A DNA stretch of 64,000 bases, taken from the NCBI GenBank assembly GCA_028554755.1, contig JAPTOF010000025.1, positions 4,823,501-4,887,500 on the forward strand, given 5' to 3'. Position numbers and translations under genes: made by a program. How positions within the stretch are numbered: position 1 is the stretch's first letter; each line of letters starts with the position of its first letter. The stretch is from Cordia subcordata (taxonomy: Eukaryota > Streptophyta > Magnoliopsida > Boraginales > Cordiaceae). Of this stretch, positions 46,001 to 56,932 are shown piece by piece. The notes beneath the pieces were generated by a model that saw nothing but the letters and a program-made list of their open reading frames with translations, had not been told where the DNA came from and did no database searches.

Positions 46001-49000
46001 ACAGAGGACAGATATGAGGAGACAAGGCATGATAAGATACAAAGCGAGAAATTGAATGTTTAGTAGTACAAGAACGAATACATTAACTAAGAGCAATGGG
46101 AATATCTAAGTCAAGAGGCTGAGGGATTATTCCAACATCTAAAGGAGGCGACGTGGAAGGCATAGAGACTTCAGTCGATGGTGGCTGATGATGTCGTCGT
46201 TGATATGTTTGCAAATCAGGTCAATTCAAATGAGACAAGTGGGGGGAAGAGGGGGCATTTTCAGTAGGGGGTGGCAGGAACAGGAGGACTAAATAAAGGA
46301 ACTGGGAGTGGTAAATCATCAAGCATTGTGTTAGGCGCATCGGAAGATGGACCAGAGTAAGACTGAGACTTAAAGAATGTGACATCTGTACTGAAGAACA
46401 ACCCATCAAGTTTAGTAGAGTAACAACGGTAGTCCTTCTGAGTACGTCTATACCTGAGAAAGATGCACTTAACAGAACGAGGCCTCAATTTATTTGATCC
46501 AGGCAAGAAATTATGGACAAAACAGACACAACCAAACACTTTATGAGGAAGATGATAAATAGGTTCATGAGGACACAAGACTGAAAAAGGAAGCCTATCA
46601 TGAAGTATAGACGACGGCATCCGATTTATAAGATAACATGCAGTAAGGACAGCATTATCCCAAAAATGGAGGGGAACATTCATATGTAAAAGAAGTGTGC
46701 GGGCTGTCTCAATAAGATGTCTATTTTTATGCTCAGCAATTCCATTTTGTTGAGGAGTGTAAGCACAAGAAGATTGATGTATGATTCCTTTAGACATCAA
46801 AAAGGAACAAAACGAAGATGAAAAATATTACTTGGCATTGTCACTGCGTAAAATACGAATTGTAGCCTAAACTGAGTATTAATTTCATTGCAAAAGGTTT
46901 GAAATATAGAAAAAACCTTGCAATGATCTTTTAACTAATATAACCAAGTCATGCGAGAAAAATCATCAATAAAAGTGTCAAAATATCTATAACCAAAATT
47001 TGAAACATGACGACTAGGTACCCAAATATCTGACTGAAACTAACTCAAATGGGGCAGCAGTCTGCTTATTACTATGATTTGTAAAAGAACTATGAGAATG
47101 CTTGCCTAGTTGGCATGACTCACATAAAACTTCACGAACACTATCTAAAGAGGGAACCATTTTCTTCAAACTAGGTAGAGATGGATGACCAAGATGATTG
47201 TGGACAAGTCCAGGAGATGGGACAGCAACACAAGCAATTCTGGGGTGGACATCAAAGTAGTAGAGACCATTGGACTGAAGCCTTGTGCCAATCTACTCGC
47301 CAGTTTTCTAATCCTGGACAATCGCATGATCAGAAGTAAAGGTAACAGAACAGTTAAATGACTTAGTTAACTTGCTGACATATAATAAATTACAAGGAAA
47401 TTTAGGAAGATACAAAACAAAGGAAAGGGTCAAGGATGGTGTAAGATGGGCAATCCCAACTCCTGAGACAGCGGTAGAAGAACCATCAGCAAGGGTTACA
47501 GGGGAATAGGAATTAGATGAGCAAAAATTGGTGAATAAGGAAAGATTACCACTCATATGATTAGAAGCTCCAGAGTCCATAATTTACTTATCGGAGCGAG
47601 AAGACGAATGAGATAGATATTTAGTGAAGATAGTGGCATGCGCAGTTAGAGTGATGGGAGACTGGGTAGCCTATTGAGGTGTCTGAAGCTGAAGATAATG
47701 CATGTACTGAGATTCACACAAAGTGAAGGTAGGTGGAGCTTTCTGTGATGGAGCATTCTGGGATGGTGCGGTCTCGATGGACGAAGTGTCAGAAGAATCG
47801 CCTCGAACAACATGAGCAACTCCAGATGGTCGACCATGTAAATCCCAACAAATATCATGAGTATGACCCAGTTTATGGCAATGAGTATACTGAGGTCGAG
47901 TGGTTTGACTACCTCGACCACCTTCTCTATTAGAACCAAGTCCTCTTCCACGACCTCCTCGGGAAGCACTATTAGTACATGTAATTGGCTATATAAGGAA
48001 CGTAGAGGCATGGTCAGGACCATTAGATGAACTACCAACACATGCATGACTCAACTGACTATACACATTAGGCATTGAGGGTAAAGTTGGAGCTGACAGA
48101 ATATGTGATCGAACAGAGTACGAGGGAGGAAGAGCTCGAAGCATGAGAACCACAAAGAGTTGCTCTCTTTGTTTTCGAGCAATATCACAAGAAGTAGGGA
48201 AAGTTTCATTATATTCAGACATTGCGCTTTGAAAGCGCCCAAAGTAAATGGAAAGACCCTTCTCATCAGGCTATATGCGTAGAAGATCATTAGTAACTTC
48301 ATATATTCGGCTGAAATTGTTGGTATACATCTCTTGAGCCAAAGTCCAAAGTTATTTACAAGTATAAAACTGGTGAAACACAACTTGCAACTTGGGTTCA
48401 ATTGATTGAAGCAATAAACTAAGAAGCTGAGCATCAACCTGATCCCATAGCTGAGACTTCTCTTCTGATAATTTGGGAGTATCTTGTGTTAAATAGCAAA
48501 TTAGTCCTTGCTCTCGAAACCACAATTTTATAGGAAACGACCACCAAGTATACTTATGACAGTTGAGTTTGGTCATAGTGATTAGAGGAGTGCTTGTGAA
48601 AGTCGGAACAACAACAATCATGTTAGATAGCCTTTTAGAGATTTGGAAGATATCTTGAGAAAATGTTTCTTTTGAACCATTCTCTGTTTCTTTTGAACCA
48701 CTTTTTGTCGACACATTGTCTTTGGTGGAGGCCATATTTCAACAAACTACTATCTCAAAGAGATATTGCAAAGGGCGAGGAGACATAAATAACTAATATC
48801 CAAGAAAGGAGACTCAATATCACATGTTCCAAATAATTAGTGTTCCATTCAAACAGACATAATCAATGCTTTCTCTCTCTCTCTTTTTTGTGTTTGTTTT
48901 TTTATTTTGTCTTGGTACTAGTCTGCTGTACCTTTCTCTTCTCATTCTTTTCTTTTTCTATTTTTTTTAAGAATTTGAAAAATTAATGTAAAATCAAAGA

Positions 49001-49383
49001 GGGAGGAGAAAACAAAGACAAATGAAAACAAATTGCTTAGGGAGATAGAACACAGAAAACCGAGCTTGGTGGTGGTGGCAGACTGTCATGCCGGCGTCTG
49101 GTGTCTCACACACTGGTGGAGGTGGTGCGTGGGACGGTAAGAAGGGGTGGGAATGGCTTCTCTAAGGTTGCGGCAACCTGGAGATCACGTCTAGGTGCTT
49201 AATCTGGCGAAAGCAGGTGATGGAGAGGATTCTGGCGAGATTTCGGTAGGATTTTAGTGGTGGTGCCGGTATGATGGTCGCCGCCGGAGCGCGGCAAGGT
49301 CGCTGGTGATTGTGGTTGATGGTGGTTGGAATGGTGTTTGGTGGTGGCTAGGGGTTATATATATATATGTATGTAAATGTATT

Positions 49384-49416
<33 letters not shown>

Positions 49417-52400
49417 TATATTCTTTTTTTTTTTTTTTTGAATGAATGTAAACCTACACCTAATGTCTCCCCCTGGCTCTAGATACCATGTTGAAAGAAT
49501 AGGAGTCACATAAAGGCTAATAAGATATTGTATTGCATTAAACTAATGTCAAGAATAATAATGGTGTGGGACAAACACTATTACTACTTCAACAATGCTC
49601 TTTTGGTTTTGTTAGGATTGTGACTCGTATTCTAAACAAAAAAGACATAGTATAGTGTAATTAGGAATTATTTTTCTCCTAGTTGATTTAGGAAGCCTTT
49701 TCCTAGATAGTTTAGGGTATCTTTGTAAATAGTAGCTTCTTCTATATGCTGGATTAAGAGATGCGAGTTAAAGTACATAGAGCAACTAAAGCTATAGGGA
49801 GTCCATCTTGGATTCATTATCAACATAATTAATAAAATTCTCCTTTTTTGTCCATGAATTAGTCTTTCAGAACCACGTAATCCTTCGTGCGCCTAATTTC
49901 TTGTTATTTGTTTTTTTCACACCCTGTGGATCCCAACAGGTCTTGTATTTTGGTAAAAAGATGAAGAAGAAATGCTTTACAGATTGTCTTTCTCGTTGAG
50001 AAGTAGGACAAAAAGGAAGGCAGTAAAAAGATGAAGAGGAAATGCCATACAGGTCGTCTTTCTTGTTGAGAAATAGGACTAAAAGAAGACAGTAAAATAT
50101 GATAGAGCTTTGAGAATAGGCAGTAAATATTGTAGTTTCTATTTTCCTCTTGCTGACTTGTTACTGTCAATGTCAGCTGTCATTTCTTGGTTTGTCGGGT
50201 TATATGTGAGGGGGTGTTACAATATATTCTTGTTCCAGATGGAAAACAAAGTCCAACTTCACCAAATCTTAGAATCAAATAGCTTTTGAATAGATAACCA
50301 AGATCCTTAATATGGTGTTAGAGCTAGTCTCTTGATCCAATCCTTTTTAGTGTCATGTGTGATCCATCTCTTTCTTGGGCCCTTGATCTGGTCTGGTTCA
50401 TCGTGCATCTATCCACGTGGTGATCCATTTTCCACTCCGAGTTCACCACCTAAGATTGTGGGCTACTCCTATTAGTCCAATTGGTTGTAGTCGAACCCCA
50501 TGATTATTAACAAATACCATCACCAAAAGCTTGGAGGAACTCTCTGTGAGTGGTGTAGAAGATGATATTTGTCTGAGACAACTCATCTCTAGCAGAACCA
50601 CTGTCCTCCAGAAGACATTTTGAGAAAATTATGCTTCTTTAGCTTTCACTCTGAAGTAAGTGCCTACCTAAAAGAGATGAGGGCATTTTCTTCTCTCTCC
50701 CCCCCCCCCCCCCCCGGGGCGTCTCTTCCTTTTAAGATTCAAATTGACCATGAGTGGGGCTCATTCTGAATGAGAAAAGGGTTAAAGACCATTCATACTA
50801 TAAGTTGATATGCATTGAAAATATCTGCTGTTTTGAACTTTATATCTAATGGTGAAATCATATGATTCTTTCAATATTCTTGTCGACTCTATTTATCTTT
50901 CTTCCCCATTGTCCTTGTTCTTTTCTTCATCTAACTTTTCATAATGTATCTTATGCAGTGAATTGGAGCTTAAGCCACAGGGGAAGCTTACAGTAACTGT
51001 TGTGAAGGCAAATGACTTAAAGAACATGGAATTGATTGGAAAATCTGATCCATATGCAGTCATTTATGTTCGTCCCCTCTTCAAGGTTAAAACAAAGACC
51101 ATTGAGAACAATCTGAATCCCGTATGGAATCAAGCATTTCCGTTGATTGTAGAAGACAAAGAAACGCAGTCTCTTATTATTGAGGTTCTTATCTCTATAC
51201 TCCCATGTTACTCCCTTGTTTGCCATTGCTCTTCCTATCCTAATAAATGTTCTTTCTCCTTTCCTCCAAAGTTTTCTATATGTCAATATGTGCATGTCCT
51301 TTTCAAGCCTTGCCTGGTGGTTTATGCACTTTTGTAGTACTGCCATGTGTCTTGTGTATTTCATAGTATTGTAGTGTGCTGAATATAGCTTTAGATTTGG
51401 CTCAACGCAACCACTTGTGGTTATTGATATTTCAGTTTTGGACTTGCATTATCCAAAAACTATTATTTTCTTTTTTCCTTTTTAGAAGTAAAGAATATTA
51501 TTGATTTTTCTAATCTGCACGAAAGGAGGTGAAAACCCCAAAAAATATACACATCAAATCCATAATCTACTTCTAAAGTCATGTATTCTGTTTACATCAA
51601 CTATACAAGAACCTCTAGTGCAAAAAGCAAACATCATGTAATCAAGGACATTTTTAGCAAAAAAAAAGAAAGAAAAGGACAATTTCTTCCCTTCAAATGC
51701 CCAATAGTTCCCATCCTGAATTGTGTCCAAAAGATAGCAAGATGATTTCATTCCATTTCAAGCTTTGGTATCGTCAACAAAGGATTTAGAAGCCACCTGT
51801 TGGACCCTCATAATATCCAAGGCCATCTGCTGGGGACACCTCACCTGAGGACATCTGAGTAAATGATTCTCCACCATCCACAAATCATTCTTGTATAACA
51901 TTTATTTTCACGAGTCTGCATTGTCTTTGGAGATTGTCTGATGTAAGAATTCTTCACCCCATCTCCCCTGCAGAAGGAAAACAACTCTAGTTGGATTCTT
52001 TAACAAACTACTTGTAGGCAAGTAATTTATCAATAACCCAGATATTTCCCATTCCAGAATCCACACTTCTAAATTCAAGAAAAATCTGTGATGGCTTTTC
52101 TCATATACATGTGGGAGCCTATTCTTAAGCACGTTATGAAACAACTGGTTTCTTTACTGGAAATGAATCATCACTGAGTTAAATAAAAGAGGTTCAAAAT
52201 TTACGCTGTGATTGATCTCGTCTTTAGGAATATTAACTGATGCAGAAAGGTGGACGCATGCTGTGAGACACTGAGAGAAACCATCCATCTCCTGAAACTT
52301 CCTTGTAAAATTCATAATGTTTTTCTTTTCTCTTGTGCTGTTCTATGAAGTGTGGAAGTATCTCTGACAACATGTTTTGAGAAATGTTCTCATAATCAAT

Positions 52401-53417
52401 TAAGGATTATTTTATCTTCCCACAAGAATATTAAATTTTCTGCATGTGATGCTTTGATTTCATTTAAGTGGAAGCCTTATTTTCTAGCTGATATTATAGG
52501 AAATATGAAATAAAAGAAATAAATATTTTTCTCTTCTAAAAATTTATATGGTTCTGTTTTTCAGCAACATGCATTAGAAATTGATGGCCCCTCATGAGCC
52601 ATGGCTGCTGAGGGGCCTCTCTATTTGTGTGTGTGACATGACATCCATGAACCTTTTCTACAGGTCTTTGATAAAGACATCGGTCAAGACACAAAACTAG
52701 GAGTTGCAAAACTATCATTGATTGAGCTGGAAGCTGAAACTGCTAAAGAGATTGTATTGAGACTCCTGCCGTCACTAGATATGCTTAAAATCAAAGACAA
52801 GAAGGATAGAGGAACTATTACAATCAAGGTACTTCTCTACCTGCTTCTCTTGAGCATTAAAAGAGTTTATATTTTGATTTGGGTTCACAGTATAACTGAT
52901 GTCTCATTGAATTTTGACATCAGTAATACATCTCTTCTTGTTATCTTTCTTGCAATGCACCACTTAGTTTCCTCCATCCCTGATTAAGCTCTACGTGTGT
53001 TGCTTAAATGGCAAAAACCATTGAATTCAGGTGTTTTATCATGAATTCAATAAGGAAGAGCAATTAGCTGCTCTTGAAGAAGAAAAGAGGATACTAGAAG
53101 AAAGGAAGAAAATGAAAGAAGCGGGACTAATAGGTAGCACCATGGATGCCCTTGATGGCGCTGCATCTCTGGTAGGTTCAGGGGTTGGTTTGGTGGGTAC
53201 TGGCATTGGTGCTGGAGCGGGCCTCGTGGGAAGTGGCATCAGTGCTGGCGTTGGCGTTGTAGGGAGTGGGTTTGGAGTTGTTGGCAGTGGCCTGAGCAAA
53301 GCTGGAAAGTTAATGGGCAGAACCATCACTGGAGGACAATCCAGTGGTTCCAAGAGGAGCGGTACCTCCACTCCAGTGGACTCAGCTGTAGAAAATGGTG
53401 GCGCGAAGCCTTTTTAG
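37087..53417 (+). CDS. SYT7: SYT7/CLB1-like (NTMC2T4) SMP-C2 membrane contact-site protein
   Basis: Exons: 37087-37191, 38459-38560, 39558-39608, 40519-40639, 41058-41179, 41282-41380, 42329-42409, 42499-42584, 50959-51184, 52664-52828, 53031-53417. All introns are GT-AG and phases join exactly to 1,545 nt, 514 residues plus TAG. Residues 1-21 ([20 protein letters not shown]) form a membrane anchor. About 60-250 is the SMP lipid-binding module ([47 protein letters not shown]). C2 spans about 257-375 with Asp 275, 286, 334, 336 and 340 in the calcium-binding loop positions. 390-416 is a charged helix. 432-478 is a run of VGSG/VGTG repeats. Length and order match Arabidopsis CLB1/SYT7 (~510 residues), one C2 rather than the two of SYT1. 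The family tethers ER to plasma membrane and moves lipid. Donor of intron 9 (GTTCTT) is weak. Confidence 0.94.
44020..44100. repeat. 41-bp tandem duplication in intron 8
   Basis: Copies at 44020-44060 and 44061-44100, starting AGTCACATGATGACAAC, differ at one interior base. Confidence 0.92.
44435..45560 (-). pseudogene. Copia F reverse transcriptase C-terminus and RNase H
   Basis: The catalytic motif reads YADD rather than YVDD (codons at 45379-45390). The downstream part has [35 protein letters not shown] and [17 protein letters not shown] (45009-45266). RNase H is more decayed and shows SKKQAV-type remains and [16 protein letters not shown], then [11 protein letters not shown] (44442-44651). 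Multiple frameshifts and stops. Confidence 0.85.
45561..46260 (-). pseudogene. Copia F integrase-RT linker and reverse transcriptase N-terminus
   Basis: Broken frames. The start of the reverse transcriptase is recognised from its wording around 45600-45900 (the [14 protein letters not shown] and [14 protein letters not shown] stretches on -). Upstream to 46260 is the serine/proline-rich linker. Not one continuous frame. Confidence 0.75.
46261..46980 (-). pseudogene. Copia F integrase
   Basis: A 179-codon frame (46261-46800) has [17 protein letters not shown] with the catalytic Glu, [47 protein letters not shown] and the DVTFF end. The N-terminal half (46801-47300) is present but broken by stops. 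Confidence 0.86.
47308..47580 (-). pseudogene. Copia F aspartyl protease
   Basis: [16 protein letters not shown] has the DSGA active site. [13 protein letters not shown] and [14 protein letters not shown] are the following conserved segments of copia proteases. Open for 90 codons. Upstream in-frame stop at the end of gag. Confidence 0.87.
47581..48735 (-). pseudogene. Copia F gag
   Basis: The frame from ATG 48733-48735 (127 codons) has [22 protein letters not shown], the Gag opening of many plant copia elements. It ends in a stop near 48352. The rest continues in other frames (48222-47989, [21 protein letters not shown]). The zinc knuckle reads [14 protein letters not shown] around 47845-47885: the first Cys of CX2C is Tyr, so metal binding is probably lost. 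Confidence 0.83.
48780..49474 (-). other. Leader of copia F
   Basis: Contains a CT/T-rich stretch (48870-48970), a GC-richer stretch (49060-49340) and TA/TG microsatellites (49358-49415) followed by a T run (49423-49439). No coding. Confidence 0.65.
49475..49488 (-). other. Primer binding site, copia F
   Basis: On - it reads TGGTATCTAGAGCC, one inserted base relative to the initiator tRNA-Met complement, directly after the LTR. Confidence 0.82.
49489..49594 (-). repeat. 5' LTR of copia F
   Basis: 106 bp with TGTTGAA/TTCAACA inverted ends, unusually short for copia, bounded by the primer site on its left. Confidence 0.75.
49954..50093. repeat. 70-bp tandem duplication in intron 8
   Basis: Copies at 49954-50023 and 50024-50093 start TAAAAAGATGAAGA and share GTCTTTCT(C/T)GTTGAGAA. 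A third partial start follows. Confidence 0.88.
50699..50715. repeat. Poly-C tract
   Basis: About 17 consecutive C followed by GGGG, inside intron 8. Long C runs are rare in such AT-rich sequence. Confidence 0.85.
51185..52663. other. Intron 9 of the SYT7/CLB1-like gene, with possible coding relic on -
   Basis: 1,479 bp. The host frame stays open from exon 9 into the intron up to 51337. On -, 51900-52310 gives a nearly open stretch ([20 protein letters not shown] and further) with one stop. I recognise no domain, so it may be a decayed inserted sequence or chance. Confidence 0.5.
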
Positions 53418-54700
53418 AGTGTCCCTCGGTTCGTCTTGTGAATTAGAAAACACACTCATTTACTAGATTTATCGTTGTTGGTAAAACCTTTGGTTAACCT
53501 GTGTACCATGCTGATAAGCGTCTTCTGCTTCTGCATTATGATTTACAGGTTTATTACAGATCTGATGAGCTTCATCATTTTTACTTGTAGTTCTGACTGC
53601 CCATATTTGCTTATGCAATTCCTTGATCGATATTTGGAGAGAACGGCCTGATTTTCTTCTCTCTGTTATTTTCTTTCTATTATGATCGTGATTAAATAAT
53701 TGTTAATTGTTCATGACATTTGTTACAACTATTTTGATAATTAACTATTATTAAATTATCATATCATCATAATGTTGTGATTTGATCATTCTCGGGCGGG
53801 GAGCACTTCTGGATTGGCAACACTATATAACTGAGGTTTTCTTTTCTTTCTTAACTGAGGATTTTGTTCTATAACTGAGTGGCTATTTTACGGTCATAAC
53901 ATAAGTTTTGGGATATTAGCGTTGTATTTCTATGAAATAAGTCCAATAGTAGATATTATTATACGAGTACTTTAGACTATTGGGGCTTGTTCGGGTTGTC
54001 TTTAAAAATTTATTTTTTTATTACTTTTTTTTGAAAGTGTCTTTTTGAAATTAATTTTAATTTTAATTTTTTACGTCAAATAATATATAAGGTTATGGCC
54101 AATTGGAGTACCTAATTTCGGGGCTTTGCATTGCATGCACTGGTCATATACGTGGCAAAGATATTATCCCTAATACGAGTTTTTAGTGCTAAAAATTGTG
54201 GATTGATGTCACTTGGCCCCACTCAATTTTTTCCTCCAAAAAAACGCATGCATGGGTATATGATATATGTTTAATAATTGACACCACTAGAATATTAAAA
54301 TGAAGCCGTAAATTGTTTTTAACAAATAAAAAGTCTGCTGATTGCTTCACATGACAAGAAATAAGAAAAACAAAATGCATAGAGAGAGTAAAGGTGAAAA
54401 AATCAGTCTTTTTCATATGCACGAACAAACAATGAATTTTTTTTTTTTGATTGAAGCAAAGAAAAATAGTGTATCTTTTTATTTATTTGTTAGTCAAATT
54501 AGTATTTGATTTTGTCAATTGCAATTGTAAGCGTTAATTAAAAGAGCAATTTTGCTATTAATATTGCAAAGAATAAGTTGATAAATCAAATGATGGATAG
54601 ATTTATAAATGATTCTAATTTTTAAATAGATGCCTTTGGTAGTACTGAAAATAAATTGATTATATAATATTTTTAAAGTATGAGACCCGCCAAGGATAAT

Positions 54701-54742
<42 letters not shown>

Positions 54743-55381
54743 TTAAAAGAACGTTCATATTTTTTACATATATGAGTTACTCATACATTGATCCATATAA
54801 AGAATTTTCTGGCTTTGTCCTTGAAAGAAATAATAAATTTTTTTAACAACTTAAAATTTTAACTTAACTAGTTAGACACTAGAGGTGTTCATTAGAGAAT
54901 CTTCGCGCTGATCAATAAATTTTTTATCCAAATTTTTTTGGGAAAAGGAATTTTGTTTCATTCCCTACCCTAATTCACACATGGGGAACACAATTTGGGA
55001 AAATAGTAAATGGGAAAAAACTATCAAGGATTGGGGAATCTCCAAATTCATTTAACAAATAGTTCAAAACTAATTCCACTACTAACATGTAAACTTTTTA
55101 CATTTTCAAGTCTCAATTATTAACTAATTTTACTACGAAGTACTAATATGCCTTGCTAAATATATAAGAATCATCATCTGAACAAAATAATTTTAAATTT
55201 AAACTTCAAAATATAAATAAAATTATATATCTAGATCTAAAAAGTGAAGGTGAATAGTTGAAGAGGGCAAGAGGCATGATTTATGAAGCTATCTAGACTT
55301 TAAAACCCTAGTTTAAAATATATATTTATATAAGAAAAAGGGTTAAAAAATTTAAGATATATTATATTAATATATTATAGC

Positions 55382-55417
<36 letters not shown>

Positions 55418-56932
55418 CATATGTATTATACATACACACAAACATACATACATATGTGTGTGTATATATGTGTATATATATAATTTTAAAAATAAAAAAA
55501 ATTCCGATTTTGGGTTTCCCCAATTTTTTTTTTCCAATCCTCAATTCGTTTCCCTAAAATTTTTCCACATCTCCAATATTTTTCCCTAATTCCTTGACTC
55601 CATAAAAATAATTTCCTGTACTTGACTTTTCGGGTTAGAGATCGGATTTCTTTGATAAGTGTACAGCCTTATTAGATACCGTAAATAAATATAACAAGTT
55701 TCTTTATAACAATTTCGATGAAATAATAATTTAATTAAAAAAAGTGTATCGGAAAGGTGTCATCATCTTTTAAGATGTACCTTTTTCGTTGTTATTGTCA
55801 AATTTTAGGATGTTGTTCACTTCGGTAATCTTTTACATCTACAGAATATTATAATCTAATCCGGCAAGCGTGGGTTGGATTAGATTAGTGTGTGTGGTCA
55901 CGAAGGAAAAAAAAAAAGAAAACAAAAAAGAAAAAGATTAGTAAGTGGAGTCAGAAGACTGCTATATTTATATATTCTTTCAATAGGGATAAGCAAAGTG
56001 GGGCTCACGTGATCTCAGTGGTTTCTTTGATTCTTTTAGAAGTCATCAACTTGTGTCGGTGGTTTATGCAAAAGCGTAGCGTATGGGTTGAGTGAACTAC
56101 TGAGGGTTGTTTTGCAACCTTACAAAAGTAAAAAGCATATGACTTATGCTCAGGGTGTTAAAAGCTTGCTTTAAGATTTTTTTATATACAAATTATAGTT
56201 TGATTTGAATTTTTATAAAATGTTTGTCAAAAAATATCTATTTATAATTGTAGAAAAATAAGACAAGAATATATTGCTTAATCTTATAAGATAGAATGTA
56301 TGATTTGTTTTGATTTTATAGGATACTAGAGATAAAATGTCTTATATCTTATAAGATAAAAAGAATTATCCCTCTTATATTAATAGAAAAAGCACTTTAT
56401 AATAAGCTCATTCCAAACATACTATTAATCTAATTAAGATACATAAACAAAAAACTTAAGAAAAACTCGATATAGCTTATTTTACTAAATTTAGATCTTT
56501 CTATAGTAAATAAGGTTATGAAAAAAATTTAGGGTTAATTACCCCAAAGGTCCTTCTCTGTATTGTTTTTGACAACTTCATCTCCTATTTTGAGGTGACA
56601 AATTTGAGTCTTTTTATTTTCTCATTTGTGCCAACTTTAGTCCATAAGCAATTAGAATTTGGACGGAGAACTAACATGGAAACACTGATATTGACACAAT
56701 ATGAAAACATAGAGACTAACTTGTCATACAGAAAAGAATCTTACTCTAGATTTTGTTCAAATTTTAAGGGCAGGTGATAGAAGAATTAGCATTAGCAAAG
56801 CGGAAAAACATAGGAGACTGAAAAGTGTTACGTAGAAAGATAATGGACAAAGTTGTTAAATATAAAAAATTAAGGATTTCCAAAGTAACTAACCCAAAAA
56901 TTTCTTTGTCATGACTAATTTATATTATTTTT
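53418..56932. other. 3' flank and AT-rich spacer
   Basis: 53418 onward holds the 3' untranslated region. No canonical AATAAA was seen close to the stop. Then AT-rich noncoding sequence with TA tracts (54703-54740, 55388-55412), a TG/TA run (55429-55480) and an A-rich run (55906-55937). Between about 54890 and 55590, GGGAAA and TTTCCC rich arms hint at a fold-back element starting TAGAGGTGTTCATTAG. No gene seen. Confidence 0.65.

Larger units (their letters stand above)
44418..49594 (-). mobile_element. Ty1/copia retrotransposon in intron 8, antisense to host gene (copia F)
   Basis: Read right to left: a short 5' LTR (49489-49594, 106 bp, TGTTGAAG...TTTCAACA in element sense), iMet-type primer site (49475-49488), leader, gag, protease, integrase, reverse transcriptase, RNase H, then a polypurine tract (44435-44452) and only ~17 bp of 3' LTR matching (44418-44434). 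Beyond that the sequence no longer resembles the 5' LTR, so the 3' LTR is truncated. No target duplication is recognisable. It supplies most of the length of intron 8. Confidence 0.87.

Noticed and set aside
47646..48047. 133-codon - frame without gag features
   Set aside because: The neighbouring frame on the same strand carries the degenerate zinc knuckle, so this is the wrong frame of copia F gag.
53039..53371. 110-codon proline-rich - frame
   Set aside because: Antisense shadow of the glycine-rich exon 11 of the host gene; Gly codons read as Pro-rich on the other strand.
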